64,000 nucleotides of DNA from Pyrinomonadaceae bacterium (GCA_030841085.1 JAVEDP010000003.1:1-64000); one strand, 5' to 3'; positions 1 to 10,787 are shown, counted from the stretch's first letter. Notes: a model not told the origin generated them from the sequence alone. Numbers and translations are program-made.

Positions 1-1237
1 CATCACCCCTGAGGTCGCGAAACTTTACAGCGGGCACATCAATGTGAATGTCTATGCGATCGAGCAGCGGTCCGGAAATGCGGCCCACGTAACGTTGAAT
101 CTGCAAGGGCGAACAACGACACTCGCGCGTCGGATCGTTCCAGAAACCGCAGGGACACGGATTCATCGCCGCCGCCAACATGAAAGATGCCGGAAACGTC
201 AACGACATTGAAGCGCGACTGATAGTTACTTTCTGATCTTCCAGTGGCTGGCGCAGGACTTCCAGGACGCTGCGATCAAATTCCGGCAGCTCATCCAGAA
301 ACAAAACACCCTGATGGGCCAGCGAGACTTCTCCCGGCCGCGGCACGGCGCCGCCACCTATCAATCCTGCGTCGCTGATGGTGTGATGCGGCGAGCGAAA
401 CGGCCGCGCCGTGACCAGTCCCGCGCGACCAGTCAAACCGGCGACCGAGTGAATTTTTGTTAGTTCCAACGCTGCTTCGAATTCCAGCGGCGGCAGGATT
501 GTTGGCAGCCGCTTCGCCAGCATCGTTTTCCCGGAACCGGGAGGACCAATGAGCAGAATGTTATGAGAGCCGGCGCTTGCAACTTCGAGCGCGCGCTTCA
601 CTGAAAGTTGGCCGCGCACTTCGCGAAAGTCGACGTTGTAATGATCGGTTTTCACGAGTATTTCGTTTGGATCGACTTTCAAGGGCGCCGGAGGATTTTC
701 GGAACGCAAGGCAGCAATCAATTCAACCGCACTGCGCAGATTGGCAACTGGATAGACATTGACGCCGGCTACAACCGCTGCTTCCGTGGCGTTCTCGTCA
801 GGAAGTATTACGTGCTTGATTAGCGCGTCGCGCGCAAGAATGGCGATCGGCAACGCGCCCTTGATCGGGCGCACGCGGCCGTCAAGCGAGAGTTCGCCAA
901 CACACAATATGTGAATGAGATTGTTCTGTTCAGCCAAGTCCCCGTTAGCGCCGAGTATCCCCAGGGCGATCGGAAGATCGAAACTTGCTCCCTCTTTGCG
1001 AACATCTGCAGGCGCCAGATTGATAGTGATTTTCTGAAAGGGAAAAAAGAAACCGCAGTTGCTGATCGCCGCGCGGATGCGTTCGCGCGACTCGCGCACC
1101 GCGGCATCGGGTAGCCCGACGATGGTGACTGTCGGGGACGCCTCGGCTTCTCCGCGGATGGGAGTTAGATCGACTTCAATGTCGACGAGGTCGGCGTTAA
1201 TGCCATAGACGGCCGCGGACAGAGTGCGAAAAAGCAT
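1..1237 (-). CDS. comM: ComM/YifB-type Mg-chelatase-family AAA+ ATPase (partial, C-terminus beyond window)
   Basis: About 412 residues are visible, starting at the ATG on the minus strand at 1237 and running off the left edge. The N-terminus reads [20 protein letters not shown], then [19 protein letters not shown] and [20 protein letters not shown], the ChlI-like fold that opens YifB/ComM proteins. A Walker A motif (GPPGSGKT), the stretch [17 protein letters not shown], a LFLDELPEF Walker B segment and the cysteine-rich [18 protein letters not shown] follow, then [18 protein letters not shown]. In naturally competent bacteria ComM acts as a hexameric branch-migration helicase during transformation; in others its role is less clear. 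The order of motifs makes the family nearly certain. The frame is continuous; the short minus-strand ORF at 820-1107 is a different frame and not evidence of a break. Confidence 0.93.
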   Translation of the reverse strand, partial: MLFRTLSAAVYGINADLVDIEVDLTPIRGEAEASPTVTIVGLPDAAVRESRERIRAAISNCGFFFPFQKITINLAPADVRKEGASFDLPIALGILGANGDLAEQNNLIHILCVGELSLDGRVRPIKGALPIAILARDALIKHVILPDENATEAAVVAGVNVYPVANLRSAVELIAALRSENPPAPLKVDPNEILVKTDHYNVDFREVRGQLSVKRALEVASAGSHNILLIGPPGSGKTMLAKRLPTILPPLEFEAALELTKIHSVAGLTGRAGLVTARPFRSPHHTISDAGLIGGGAVPRPGEVSLAHQGVLFLDELPEFDRSVLEVLRQPLEDQKVTISRASMSLTFPASFMLAAAMNPCPCGFWNDPTRECRCSPLQIQRYVGRISGPLLDRIDIHIDVPAVKFRDLRGD

Positions 1238-1405
1238 GGGAGAAGCTTCCTCTGCAAAGACGGTGAAGATCGAAGAGCATTTGGTAAGCGGCGATTGAGG
1301 GTGAAAACGAATCGAGCGCGCTTAGCGACAGCCGAAAGCGCGCTCAACAATTGCTTGCCGGCGTTCGCAAAGGGGGCGAACGCGGCAGAACATATAATGT
1401 CAAAA

Positions 1406-3130
1406 CTATCTGCGGCGCGAAGGAGCGACGGCTGTCGCTGGAAGCCGAATTTCCTGGCCGGCGCGAAGTTCCGCTTCGGGAGTCACACCGTTCAAGCGAG
1501 CTACTTCATTTGCATCGAGATTATGAGCGGCAGCGATGCGCGAGATGGTGTCGCCTTTGCGCGCGCGCACTTTGCTCAATGCCGGGGCAGCAGGTTGATC
1601 AGTGGTGGCGGGTTTAGCACGCCGCCAACTTGTTAGCCGAACGCCACTGTTGGGAACTACAAGTTTCGTCGTGGCCTTCAAATCAACGCCGGTATTCATA
1701 GCTTGGAGTTGAGAGACACTAACTCCAGTACGGTTCGCCACGGCTTGTAAATCTTCGCCCGGCGCCACCGAAATCACGCGCGCCGAGTCGCGACGTTCCG
1801 CTGGGACGCGCTTCAGAATCGCGTAAAACTGTTTGCCTTTGCCTGCCGGCACGCGAACGTTGTAGGCCTCGCCTCGAGGCGTGATATCACGCCGCAGTTC
1901 AGGATTAAGACTACGAACATAGTCCACGCTGGTGTCAGTCGCTTCGGCGACCAGTTGCAAACTTGTCGAGTTGGAAACCTGAACCACGTCATAACCCATT
2001 GGCGCATCAGGTTTAATGCCCTTGAAGCCATACTTTTCGGGATTCTTTGCAATCAGGATTGTTGCCAGGATATTGGGAACGTAGTTGCGCGTTTCCTGGT
2101 AGATATAGGGATAGATAGCCCAGAAGTTAGCTGTGCCCGCGCGCGCGATTCCGCGATCGACGTTTCCCGCGCCGGTATTGTAAGCAGCCATCGCCAATTC
2201 CCAGTTTCCGTTGTAACGGGTGGCAAGACTCTTGAGGTATTTAGCCGAGGCGCGAGTGGCCTGTTCATAACTATTGCGCTCGTCAATCCAGGCGGTTTGC
2301 TTCAAACCAAACTGCCGGCCAGTGCCGGGTACAAACTGCCAGAGTCCGGAAGCTGCGGCCCATGACACGGCCTTCGGTCGCCAGGCACTTTCGACCTGGC
2401 CCAACCAGGTGAGGTCGACAGGCACCCCTTCTTCCTTGAAGATCTGACGGGCCATCTTCATGAACTGCCCGGATCTTTTGAGGCCGGATTCCATCGTTCC
2501 CCGACCGCGGCCTTGATAGTAATTAATGTACTGCTGAATAAGCGGATTGATCGTGAAGCCGAAGTTTACATTCTGCTTCGCTTGTTCAAGTGCCAGCACG
2601 TCCGCGTCGGAAACATTTTGTTCTTCCGGAGTCAGGACCAGTTTGCTGAGATCGTCAAGGGGCGATGGTTCAAACTTCTGCTCGCGGAATCCGATTTGTG
2701 GTGGATCAGATTTCGGAACAACGGCGGAATTGTTTTGGGCAACGAACTCAGAGATGTTCGATTGAACCGGAGTGCGGCCAAGAGGAACTTCCTCGCGGTA
2801 GATTTTTTCGACCAACTCCAAATAGAAAGTCTGTAGTCGCTGGCTGGCACGCACGTCCAAACCCGATTCCAGAATGGAGTCGACAGCTTTATCAAACTCG
2901 TCACGAGCTTGTTCGCGCTTATTGTCTTCGAGATTGAGCTTGCCTTTGCGGAAATGGTCGTCGGCTCTGGATATCACTTCACCAACTTGCGCATCGCTCT
3001 TCTCAACATCATTCGGGATGGAGCGAGCTGATGAGCCGGCTGGAATCTGCGCTGACACGACGGTAGCGGAAATAATAAACAGCGAAATAAGTGTTATCCG
3101 CTTCATGGGGGTCGCAAAGCTCAGTGACAT
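1406..3130 (-). CDS. mltD: Membrane-bound or secreted lytic murein transglycosylase with LysM repeats (MltD-like)
   Basis: 574 residues. A signal sequence (MKRITLISLFIISATVVSAQ) begins at residue 9, but only the upstream ATG at 3130 has a good ribosome site (AGGAG about 11 nt before it), so it was kept as start; 3106 is the alternative. Residues about 215-340 are a family 1 SLT domain: the catalytic glutamate is E247 in GQVESAW, followed by ASGLWQFVPGTGR and AAYNTGAGNV. The C-terminal 200 residues hold three LysM-like repeats, the last (RKGDTISRIAAAHNLDANE) being the clearest, which would anchor the enzyme to peptidoglycan. It cleaves the MurNAc-GlcNAc bond to give 1,6-anhydro ends during wall turnover. 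Residues 40-120 are a helical charged region of unknown role. It is a single gene, divergent from ppk. Confidence 0.92.
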   Translation of the reverse strand: MSLSFATPMKRITLISLFIISATVVSAQIPAGSSARSIPNDVEKSDAQVGEVISRADDHFRKGKLNLEDNKREQARDEFDKAVDSILESGLDVRASQRLQTFYLELVEKIYREEVPLGRTPVQSNISEFVAQNNSAVVPKSDPPQIGFREQKFEPSPLDDLSKLVLTPEEQNVSDADVLALEQAKQNVNFGFTINPLIQQYINYYQGRGRGTMESGLKRSGQFMKMARQIFKEEGVPVDLTWLGQVESAWRPKAVSWAAASGLWQFVPGTGRQFGLKQTAWIDERNSYEQATRASAKYLKSLATRYNGNWELAMAAYNTGAGNVDRGIARAGTANFWAIYPYIYQETRNYVPNILATILIAKNPEKYGFKGIKPDAPMGYDVVQVSNSTSLQLVAEATDTSVDYVRSLNPELRRDITPRGEAYNVRVPAGKGKQFYAILKRVPAERRDSARVISVAPGEDLQAVANRTGVSVSQLQAMNTGVDLKATTKLVVPNSGVRLTSWRRAKPATTDQPAAPALSKVRARKGDTISRIAAAHNLDANEVARLNGVTPEAELRAGQEIRLPATAVAPSRRR

Positions 3131-3746
3131 TAACCGTCGTTCTCCTTGAGTGCTAGTACGAAATTCCAGACCGATTTCCCTGGGGATTTAAGCAGCCTCC
3201 ACTTTTGCGAGGGTTTAAGGCGCTCCTTCGTACTTGGTTGGATACCAAAATGCTTCCGAATTCGAAGCCAAAGTCAGTCCGGAGGTTACCACACGATTTT
3301 CCAGAGTGTCAAACAAACCACACATCAAATAGACACCGAAATGACGCGATTTTCCCTTACTTTCTGCAGGCGCCGGTGATAAAGATGCCAGTGCGCCTGC
3401 ATCGGTTGTGTCGTGCTGAACGGGTAATTTTGGTCGCCAAATGTTGCGGCGAATCGGCACACGATCAAGGCGGCTTTTCAACTGTAGTTTAGGAACGAAA
3501 CGGGAGACTCGGATCACGTCTTGGGATAAACTCGGCCTTTGCAGCATTATTGACAGATTCGAAATAAGAATCAATTTAGTACAGCGGCATACGGGCTTTC
3601 GCAAGATTTTGTTGAGATTCTGTACGCGGGCGAACCAATACAGCCAGACGGCACTCAGACGATCAGTTTGGAACGCCTATTGCTGATTTTAAAGCAGTCC
3701 AATCCCATTTGAAGTCTGGACCCGGAATAAGGATTTAGCGAAAACA
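3131..3746. other. Divergent intergenic region between the transglycosylase and ppk
   Basis: About 600 bases separate two divergently transcribed genes, so both promoters must lie here. I see no clear -35/-10 pair, RNA gene or repeat. A 129-codon minus-strand ORF (3215-3604) shows no recognisable domain and no ribosome site and was not called. Confidence 0.5.
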
Positions 3747-5921
3747 ATGTCAACCGCCCTCAAAAGTAAATCGCCATCAACCGCAGAGCTGCGAGAGATA
3801 CCGCGGCTTCCGTCACTACAGCCGACGGCGCCAAACGCGGTCCGCTTGTTCTTCAATCGCGAGCTGAGTCTGCTCGAGTTTCATCGGCGTGTCTTGGAAG
3901 AAGGCTCTGTTGAGTCGAACCCAATACTCGAACGACTAAAATTTCTATCGATCTTCTCGGCCAACCTGGACGAGTTTTTCATGATCCGCGTGTCCGGACT
4001 CAAAGAGGAGCTGGACGAGCAGGTAACCGAGTTGTCTCCTGACGGCATGACGCCCGGGGAACAGCTGAAAGAAATCAGAGCGCGGGTTCTCCCGATGGTT
4101 GCCGATCAAGCGCGCTGTTTGCTGAATGACATTTTGCCGGAATTGAAAGAAGAGGGCATTGAGGTCTTGTTGTATCGCGACCTGAATCGCGACCAACAAG
4201 CGGATCTGGATAAGTATTTTATGGAGAAGGTATTTCCAATTCTGACTCCGCTTGCCGTCGATCAGAGTCACCCTTTTCCTTACATCTCTCCGCTCAGCTT
4301 GAATCTGGGTTTGAGGGTTGAAGCGCCGCCGGGATACTCGCCGGCTGATCCAAAACAAAAACATGAACCACGCTTCGTGCGCATAAAGGTTCCATCGGTT
4401 GTGCCGCGGCTGGTTCCAGTAGGTAAATTGCAGACCAGGTTCGTACTACTTGAAGATGTGATCGAAGCGAACTGCACTTCGCTATTTCCCGGGATGATTG
4501 TCGGCAAGTGCCACCGCTTTCGCGTTACACGCGATGCGGATATCGAAATACGCGAAGACGAAGCAGAAGACCTTTTGCGTGTGATTCAACAGGAGATTCG
4601 GCAGCGCCGCTTCGGTAGCCCGGTACGTCTTGAAGTTTCCGCGGGCATGCCGGAAGAGATGGTTGACTATCTAACCGAGTCACTCGACCTGTTGAGTGAA
4701 GACGTTTATGTCATTGACGGTCCTCTAGCCGTTCACAACTTCATGTCGCTCTACGATTTGAATCGACCCGATCTCAAGGACAAAGGATTCGAGGCGGCGG
4801 TCCCGGAATGGTACGGGAACCGGTCCATCTTTGATGTGATAAAAGAGCGTGATCTCCTGATGCATCATCCTTTCGACTCTTACGACACCGTCACAAATTT
4901 CATCAACGAAGCAGTCGACGATCCGGATGTTGTAGCAATAAAGATTTGTCTTTACCGCACCGGGCCCGAATCGCCAATCCCGCCGGCCTTAATCCGCGCC
5001 AGCGAACAAGGCAAACAAGTAACCGCGCTTATCGAGCTTAAAGCCCGATTTGACGAGGAACATAACATCGAATGGGCCAGGCGGCTGGACGAGGCCGGGG
5101 TGCATGTTGTTTACGGTATTCTGGGCCTGAAAACGCACGGGAAACTCACGCTGGTAGTGAGACGCGAGGGCGACATGCTCAAGCGATACATGCACATCGC
5201 TTCAGGCAACTACAATCCAACCACCTCGTGCACGTATACCGATGTCGGTCTGTTCACTGCCAATGACACGATTGGCGCTGACGCGTCGGAATTGTTTAAT
5301 TACCTGACTGGCTGTTCGCGCCAGATGGAGTATCGAAAGCTATTCGTCGCGCCGGTCAATCTGCGTGAGAAGATGACCGCACTGATCGACCGCGAAATCG
5401 AACATCAGCGCGCCGGCCACCACGGCCACATCCTGGCCAAGATAAACAGGCTGGCGGACAATCAGATAATTGAAAAGTTATACGAAGCGTCGGCAGCCGG
5501 CGTGAAGATCGAGCTGGTCGTGCGCGGTGTCTGCATGCTGCGACCGGGCGTGCCTGGCTTGTCTGAAAACATCAGCGTGCGGAATATCATCGGCCGCTTT
5601 CTGGAACACAGTCGCGTGTTTTACTTCGCTAACGGCGGCGAGCCGGATGTCTACATCGGCAGCCCCGATTGGATGGCGCGCAATCTGAAACATCGTATAG
5701 AAGTGGTTACGCCTGTTACCGATCCGGCGATGAAGACTTACCTGAAAGATGTCTTGCTGGCGGCCTACTTACGTGACAACGTTAGAGCGCGCGAACTGCA
5801 GCTTGATGGATCTTATGCGCGGGTTCAGCTGGCACAGGACGAAGAGCCTTTTGATAGTCAGGAATATTTCATTGAACGAATTCCGGACTCTTCACCGACC
5901 TTAGTCAGTAGTTGTAAGTAA
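3747..5921 (+). CDS. ppk1: Polyphosphate kinase 1
   Basis: 724 residues, normal length for PPK1. It reversibly transfers the terminal phosphate of ATP to polyphosphate. The N domain starts with RLFFNRELSLLEFHRRVLEE and continues to FFMIRVSGLKEELDEQ; the linker ILTPLAVDQSHPFPYISPLS is typical. The two phospholipase-D-like halves carry the expected histidines: H464 in LGLKTHGKL, the site that is autophosphorylated, and H621 in RFLEHSRVF. The segment HIASGNYNPTTSCTYTDVGL corresponds to the conserved C1 active site. The upstream ribosome site is weak (AAGGAT, about 13 nt before ATG). It is monocistronic and converges on lon across a shared terminator. No ppx or pho genes adjoin it. Confidence 0.97.
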   Translation: MSTALKSKSPSTAELREIPRLPSLQPTAPNAVRLFFNRELSLLEFHRRVLEEGSVESNPILERLKFLSIFSANLDEFFMIRVSGLKEELDEQVTELSPDGMTPGEQLKEIRARVLPMVADQARCLLNDILPELKEEGIEVLLYRDLNRDQQADLDKYFMEKVFPILTPLAVDQSHPFPYISPLSLNLGLRVEAPPGYSPADPKQKHEPRFVRIKVPSVVPRLVPVGKLQTRFVLLEDVIEANCTSLFPGMIVGKCHRFRVTRDADIEIREDEAEDLLRVIQQEIRQRRFGSPVRLEVSAGMPEEMVDYLTESLDLLSEDVYVIDGPLAVHNFMSLYDLNRPDLKDKGFEAAVPEWYGNRSIFDVIKERDLLMHHPFDSYDTVTNFINEAVDDPDVVAIKICLYRTGPESPIPPALIRASEQGKQVTALIELKARFDEEHNIEWARRLDEAGVHVVYGILGLKTHGKLTLVVRREGDMLKRYMHIASGNYNPTTSCTYTDVGLFTANDTIGADASELFNYLTGCSRQMEYRKLFVAPVNLREKMTALIDREIEHQRAGHHGHILAKINRLADNQIIEKLYEASAAGVKIELVVRGVCMLRPGVPGLSENISVRNIIGRFLEHSRVFYFANGGEPDVYIGSPDWMARNLKHRIEVVTPVTDPAMKTYLKDVLLAAYLRDNVRARELQLDGSYARVQLAQDEEPFDSQEYFIERIPDSSPTLVSSCK

Positions 5922-5954
5922 TATTTATCTCCAAGATAAATCGTTTATGAGAAA

Positions 5955-5986
5955 GAAAAAGGCCGCTCGGATGAGCGGCCTTTCTT
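5955..5986. terminator. Bidirectional rho-independent terminator between ppk1 and lon
   Basis: A perfect 11-bp stem (AAAGGCCGCTC, 5958-5968) with a GGAT tetraloop pairs with GAGCGGCCTTT (5973-5983). It is flanked by A-rich sequence on the left and T-rich on the right, so it can stop transcription from both converging genes. Confidence 0.9.
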
Positions 5987-6011
5987 AGGTCGTGATCGGT
6001 TTTGCTGACTC

Positions 6012-8492
6012 TCAAACAGGTCTGGCAGCCGCGGCCTGTGGCATCCGCTGGGGTCTCGGGCTCGACGAAACCGGTGGCGTAACCTTCTCTTTCAAGGCCT
6101 CGCGAAAGACTTGGCGCATGTTATCGACGAAGACAAATCGGATGTCTTTGAACGGCTCCTTCGGTACCTCATCCATGTCGCGTCGATTTTGCGCAGGCAA
6201 AATAATCGTTGAAACACGAGCGCGCCGCGCTGCCAAAACTTTCTCTTTAACGCCGCCCACGGGCAGGACGTTTCCTCTCAACGTTATCTCGCCGGTCATG
6301 GCTACATCTTTTCGTATTGGTCGCATCGAAAGAGCTGAAACCATGGCAGTCGCTAATGTAATTCCGGCCGATGGACCATCCTTCGGAATCGCGCCTTCCG
6401 GAATGTGAATGTGCAAGTCGTAGTTACTAAAATCATCCTCGTTAATTTCGAGATCCTTGGCGCGCGACTTTGCGTAAGAGTAGGCTGCCTGTGCTGACTC
6501 GCGCATCACTTCTCCGAGTTGGCCCGTTAAAACCAGATTGCCTTTACCTTTCATCCGCAGCGCTTCGATGAAGAGCACGTCACCACCGACTGCGGTCCAG
6601 GCCAGGCCGGTTGCGACTCCAATCTGATCCTTCTTAAGCACTTCCTCCGGAATTACTTTGGGCGCGCCGAGAAATTCGTGAATGTTTTTGAGCGAGACAC
6701 TGATCGTTCCTTTGTGGCCTTCGGCTATGCGCCGCGCAATCTTGCGACAGATGCGTCCAATCTCTCGTTCCAACTGCCGCAGTCCTGCTTCTTGCGTGTA
6801 CTGTTGAATGATTGCGGTTAGAGCAGTCTTCGAAATATGCAGGTCCTTTGCCGAGATGCCGTTCTCTTCCATCTGCTTCGGCATAAGATGACGGCGCGCG
6901 ATCTCGCGTTTTTCTTCTTCGGTATAACCCGCCAGCCGAATAATCTCCATGCGATCGCGCAGCGGCGGCTGAATAGTGTCGAGTATGTTGGCCGTGGTCA
7001 TGAATATGACATTGGACAAGTCAAAAGTGACGCCAAGGTAGTTATCACGAAAACTATTGTTCTGTTCGGGATCAAGCACCTCAAGCAAAGCTGAAGACGG
7101 ATCGCCACGAAAGTCGGCGCCGACCTTGTCGACTTCGTCCAGCATGATTAGCGGATTGTTTGTGCCGGCCTGCTGAATCGCCTGAATCACGCGGCCGGGC
7201 ATGGCGCCTACATAAGTGCGACGATGGCCACGAATCTCAGCTTCGTCGTGAACGCCACCCAGCGACAAGCGAACGAACTTTCGATCGAGGGCCCGCGCGA
7301 CTGAGCGCCCCAGCGACGTTTTGCCCACGCCTGGAGGGCCCACCAAACAAAGAATCGGCCCTTTCGGTTTCTCTTTCAGCTTCCTTACCGCCAACGCTTC
7401 GATGATTCGGTCCTTAACTTTTTCCAGGCCGTAGTGATCCTCGTTCAAGATCTTTTCGGCCTTTTGCAAATCGAGGTTGTCTTCCGACGATTTGGACCAT
7501 GGCAGATCAGTCATGATCTCCATCCAATTTCGCACTGTTGCCGTTTCAGCGGCATCCGGGTGCATGCGTTCGAGTTTCTTCAATTGCCTCAGCGCTTCTT
7601 CTTCGGCAGGCTTTGGCATATTCGATGTTTCGATCTTTTCGCGGAACTGGGCCACCTCTTCGGCCAGCTCGTTTCCTTCGCCAAGCTCACTTTGAATCGC
7701 CTTCATTTGTTGGCGCAGGTAAAACTCGCGCTGCGATCGATCGATGTCGGCGCGCGCCTGTGTGTTGATCTCCTGCTGCACCGTCAACACTTCGATTTCT
7801 TTGTTCAGCAACTCGTTTACTCTGCGCAAACGGGCGGTGGTGTCGGCAATGTCTAAAACAGATTGCGCGTCTTCGACTTTGAGTTCGAGATTCGAGGCCG
7901 ACAGATCCGCTAGCCGGCCGGCATCGTCGAGGTTGGCGATTATCGCCATGACTTCCGGCGAAATGTTCTTGCCAAGGTTGATTGCCTTTTCCATTGAGGC
8001 GCGCACGTTTCTAACCAGCGCTTCGACCTCGAGCGAACGCTCGGGAGGCAAAATTTCCTGCATCACGCGAACGTGCGAGCGAATGTACTGGCCGGTCGTG
8101 TCAACCGATTGAATTTCAGCTCGCGCCAGGCCCTGGACCAAAATGCGAATGCGGCCATCAGGCAACTTCAGCATGCGCATAATGACGGCTGCGGTGCCGA
8201 CTCTGTACAGGTCTTCCGCGGCCGGCTCTTCCTTATCAAGATCTTTTTGCGAGGCCAGCAGAATCATGCGGTTTTCGCCAAGCGCTTCGTCAACCGCCTT
8301 TATCGATTTCTCGCGCGACACAAAGAGCGGCACGATCATGAAGGGATAAATCACGATGTCGCGCAGCGGCAGGACCGGCAAGTCATCAGGAATTTGCAGC
8401 TCCTGAGCGGTGTCCGCCACTTCTATTTCTTCAACTAAATCTGTTTCTTTCACGATTGGCGTCGTGTTCGAATTGGCTGGCTCTTTTTTCAT
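6012..8492 (-). CDS. lon: ATP-dependent Lon protease (LonA)
   Basis: 826 residues, the usual size for LonA. The N-terminal substrate-recognition domain starts near [20 protein letters not shown]; a long coiled coil ([18 protein letters not shown]) leads into the AAA+ module with Walker [10 protein letters not shown] and Walker [10 protein letters not shown]. The proteolytic domain has the Ser-Lys dyad, S708 in PKDGPSAG and K751 in GGVKEKVL. Lon degrades misfolded and selected regulatory proteins in the cytoplasm. Its ATG overlaps the stop of the upstream hsp20 gene by four bases (ATGA), and AGGGGA sits just upstream, so translation is probably coupled. The C-terminus has a Pro/Ala-rich tail beyond the conserved domain. 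Confidence 0.98.
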   Translation of the reverse strand: MKKEPANSNTTPIVKETDLVEEIEVADTAQELQIPDDLPVLPLRDIVIYPFMIVPLFVSREKSIKAVDEALGENRMILLASQKDLDKEEPAAEDLYRVGTAAVIMRMLKLPDGRIRILVQGLARAEIQSVDTTGQYIRSHVRVMQEILPPERSLEVEALVRNVRASMEKAINLGKNISPEVMAIIANLDDAGRLADLSASNLELKVEDAQSVLDIADTTARLRRVNELLNKEIEVLTVQQEINTQARADIDRSQREFYLRQQMKAIQSELGEGNELAEEVAQFREKIETSNMPKPAEEEALRQLKKLERMHPDAAETATVRNWMEIMTDLPWSKSSEDNLDLQKAEKILNEDHYGLEKVKDRIIEALAVRKLKEKPKGPILCLVGPPGVGKTSLGRSVARALDRKFVRLSLGGVHDEAEIRGHRRTYVGAMPGRVIQAIQQAGTNNPLIMLDEVDKVGADFRGDPSSALLEVLDPEQNNSFRDNYLGVTFDLSNVIFMTTANILDTIQPPLRDRMEIIRLAGYTEEEKREIARRHLMPKQMEENGISAKDLHISKTALTAIIQQYTQEAGLRQLEREIGRICRKIARRIAEGHKGTISVSLKNIHEFLGAPKVIPEEVLKKDQIGVATGLAWTAVGGDVLFIEALRMKGKGNLVLTGQLGEVMRESAQAAYSYAKSRAKDLEINEDDFSNYDLHIHIPEGAIPKDGPSAGITLATAMVSALSMRPIRKDVAMTGEITLRGNVLPVGGVKEKVLAARRARVSTIILPAQNRRDMDEVPKEPFKDIRFVFVDNMRQVFREALKEKVTPPVSSSPRPQRMPQAAAARPV

Positions 8493-9001
8493 TTGTCCCC
8501 TAAGACCTGGCTTTTAACTTCGTCCTTTACCGGTATCTTAAACTCCACTCCGCGCCGATCTTCAATTTTTGGCATTCGCACTACCAGCATCCCGTTGTCA
8601 ATCGACGCTTCCGAGTCCTGGATGCTGACTGTCCAACGCAACGGCACAATGCGACAAAACTTTCCAAAACTGCGTTCTGAACAGAGATGAGACAAGATGC
8701 GATTGCGCGGCATGCGGCGCTTCTTCTCACCCCAGATGCGCAGTTGGGTATTCGTGGCGCCGACTTTGATCTGCTCGGCGGTCAACCCCGGCAGTTCGAC
8801 GCAAATAACAATCGCATCGGCGCTTTCGCAAAGATCGACAGGCGGCGCCCAGGTTTCGGAAGCCAGCGGATCTTCGGCGACAGTTGCTTCCTGTAACGCA
8901 GCAAACAATCTCCCGACCCGGTCGCGCAACCGCTGAAGTTCGAGCCTTTCCAGGCCAGTTGCGCGCGCTGTCTTGATAATTCTCGAACCCTGTTTCAACA
9001 A
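8489..9001 (-). CDS. Hsp20/alpha-crystallin family small heat-shock protein
   Basis: 170 residues. A helical N-terminal arm (about 1-50) precedes an alpha-crystallin domain: PPVDLCESADAIVICVELPG is the typical opening, LRIWGEKK the middle strand, FCRIVPLRWTV and DNGMLVVRMPK the closing strands. Small heat-shock proteins hold unfolding proteins in a refoldable state without ATP. It sits directly between nrdR (gap of one base) and lon (4-base overlap), so a holdase and the protease that clears damaged proteins are made from one transcript. The C-terminal I-x-I-type anchor is weak (FKIPV). Confidence 0.9.
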   Translation of the reverse strand: MLKQGSRIIKTARATGLERLELQRLRDRVGRLFAALQEATVAEDPLASETWAPPVDLCESADAIVICVELPGLTAEQIKVGATNTQLRIWGEKKRRMPRNRILSHLCSERSFGKFCRIVPLRWTVSIQDSEASIDNGMLVVRMPKIEDRRGVEFKIPVKDEVKSQVLGDK

Positions 9002-9002
9002 T

Positions 9003-9479
9003 CTAATTCTTCCTGCTCGCCTGATTGCGCGTCCGCACCAGGTGTTTCAACTCAGTCATAAACTCGGAAACGTCTTCAAACTCAAGATACACCGAAGCGA
9101 AGCGAACGTAAGCAACTTTATCCAGTTCCTTCAAACGACGCATGATCATTTCGCCGATTTTGCTGGTTGGTCTTTCGCGCTCCGACGATTCCTGTACGTA
9201 TTTTTCGATCGCGTTGACGATGGATTCAAGTTTCGAAGACGGGACGGGTCGTTTCTCACAAGCCCGCAACAAACCTGCCATGACCTTGTTGCGATCGAAC
9301 GGCTCGCGGCGGCCGTCTTTTTTTATGACCATGTAGGGAATTTCGTCGATGCGTTCGTAAGACGTGAACCTTCGTTCGCAGCGCAAACATTCACGTCGCC
9401 GGCGAATCGCTTCACCCTCGCGCGACTCGCGCGAGTCAACTACCTTGTCTTCCAGGTGACCGCAGAATGGACATTTCAT
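9003..9479 (-). CDS. nrdR: Transcriptional repressor NrdR
   Basis: 158 residues, normal for NrdR. The N-terminal zinc ribbon is complete (MKCPFCGH ... [13 protein letters not shown]) and is followed by an ATP-cone ([20 protein letters not shown] ... [18 protein letters not shown], then [15 protein letters not shown]). NrdR senses ATP/dATP and represses ribonucleotide reductase genes by binding NrdR boxes. A GAGGGAT ribosome site precedes the ATG. It is the first gene of the compact nrdR-hsp20-lon operon. No ribonucleotide reductase gene lies in the window. Confidence 0.97.
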   Translation of the reverse strand: MKCPFCGHLEDKVVDSRESREGEAIRRRRECLRCERRFTSYERIDEIPYMVIKKDGRREPFDRNKVMAGLLRACEKRPVPSSKLESIVNAIEKYVQESSERERPTSKIGEMIMRRLKELDKVAYVRFASVYLEFEDVSEFMTELKHLVRTRNQASRKN

Positions 9480-9555
9480 CGTGTTATCCCTCTAAAGCGG
9501 ATTTCAAACCGGGGTCCGCGCGAGCAGCCCGCGTGGGGTGGTAGAGCCGGTTGGT

Positions 9556-10668
9556 TCAATCGCTGATGGCAGCGCCCGTTTCCAATTCAGCTTGTCCGAA
9601 AACGTCGTCCGTTATTGGCTCGTCCTCAACCGCATGCTCGACCGCGTCGGCGGAAGTCAGCGAACGCAGTCGTGAAAGGTTGATGTCGCCGCGAATAAAA
9701 TAGAGAAAGCCGAAAATGACTGCCGGACCAAAATCAACCAGATGCATAACGATAGAGATTGCAGCCGCTTTCTCTTTTGTTACGCCCAGGAAAAGTAGAC
9801 CAGCTGCCGTTGCCGCATGAAAAGCGCCCGCCGCACCACCCGGGGTTGGCACCAGCGAACCGACCAACGACCAGCCCAGCACAAAAATCGTTTCCGTAAT
9901 TCCGAACGGCAAACCGAAAGCGCGCAAGACCAGAAGGTTGGCGAACGCGATGCCCAACCAAACCATCGCTGTCCAGCCTACGGTGACGGCAAGCTCACGC
10001 GCATCAACAAGCACCCGCAGCGCTTTTGCGAGTTGTTCCAGAATGCTGACAACAGCCTTAGTTACTGCGGCTGGTACAAAGCGTCGTCTCTCGAGAAACG
10101 GTTTCAGTCCAGCGATTGCCCCTGCTGAATGCTTTCTGAATTTAGTCAGACCAAACACACCGGCGATCACAGCCACTAGCAATACAGCGCCAACGACCCG
10201 AATGCGAAGGAGACTGCCCGCGTCATTTATCGGCGGCCTAAACCATAAAAGGTTCACTGCAAAAAGCACGACGACCGCGATGCAATCGTAGATTCGCTCG
10301 ATCATGATCGTTACAAAAGATGCGGCGGGACGAACACGCGGGTCGCGCATCGGCAAGACCACTGGACGCACAACTTCGCCGGCCCGTCCAAAGAGAAAGA
10401 CTGCCCCAAAACCTACCGTCGTCGCTATGAATAGGTTTCTGAGACCCGCCTTAGCCAGCGGCGCCAATAAAGCTCCCCAACGCGCGGCGCGAAAGACATA
10501 GGCGACGGAAATCATTAGCACGGCCAGCCCCAGCAAATAAGGGTTTGCATTACTGACCGAATGCCGCACTTCCGACCAGTCAAGTTTCCTGCCAAACCAC
10601 CATATAATCGCGATAGCAAGGAGGCAAAGCGCTGTAAATTCGAAATATTTCCGCGTCTTGGATTTCAA
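9556..10668 (-). CDS. Flippase-like membrane protein (lysylphosphatidylglycerol synthase TM-region family, YbhN/AglD-like)
   Basis: 370 residues with about eight hydrophobic segments, the first at residues 10-25. The family signatures RAARWGALLAPL near residue 60, TTVGFGAVFLFGRAGEVVRP and GSLVPTPGGAAGAFHAATAA are present. These match the PF03706 membrane region of MprF and its stand-alone homologues, proposed to move lipids or lipid-linked sugars across the membrane; the synthase domain of MprF is absent. The substrate cannot be told from sequence. The charged C-terminal 35 residues (DEPITDDVFGQAE) are cytoplasmic or disordered. It lies upstream of nrdR on the same strand with a 76-bp gap. 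Confidence 0.85.
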   Translation of the reverse strand: MKSKTRKYFEFTALCLLAIAIIWWFGRKLDWSEVRHSVSNANPYLLGLAVLMISVAYVFRAARWGALLAPLAKAGLRNLFIATTVGFGAVFLFGRAGEVVRPVVLPMRDPRVRPAASFVTIMIERIYDCIAVVVLFAVNLLWFRPPINDAGSLLRIRVVGAVLLVAVIAGVFGLTKFRKHSAGAIAGLKPFLERRRFVPAAVTKAVVSILEQLAKALRVLVDARELAVTVGWTAMVWLGIAFANLLVLRAFGLPFGITETIFVLGWSLVGSLVPTPGGAAGAFHAATAAGLLFLGVTKEKAAAISIVMHLVDFGPAVIFGFLYFIRGDINLSRLRSLTSADAVEHAVEDEPITDDVFGQAELETGAAISD

Positions 10669-10787
10669 TGGGTTACTAATGTCGCTACTCGCCGGGAATG
10701 AACCACAAGATATTGGGCCGAGCGGGAAGGCTACAACATTTGCAGCGTGTCGAGCAACAAAGGGTAGGATCGACGCGAAGTTCTGGA

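Noticed and set aside
820-1350. Minus-strand ORFs at 820-1107 and 1165-1350 suggesting a broken ComM gene
   Set aside because: They are in other frames; the true ComM frame is open from 1237 to the window edge with all family motifs.
3140-3160. GAGTGCTAG half-site suggesting a CIRCE heat-shock element
   Set aside because: Only one arm is present; the partner TTAGCACTC at nine bases is absent.
3215-3604. 129-codon minus-strand ORF between the transglycosylase and ppk1
   Set aside because: No recognisable domain, no ribosome site and atypical composition; likely chance.
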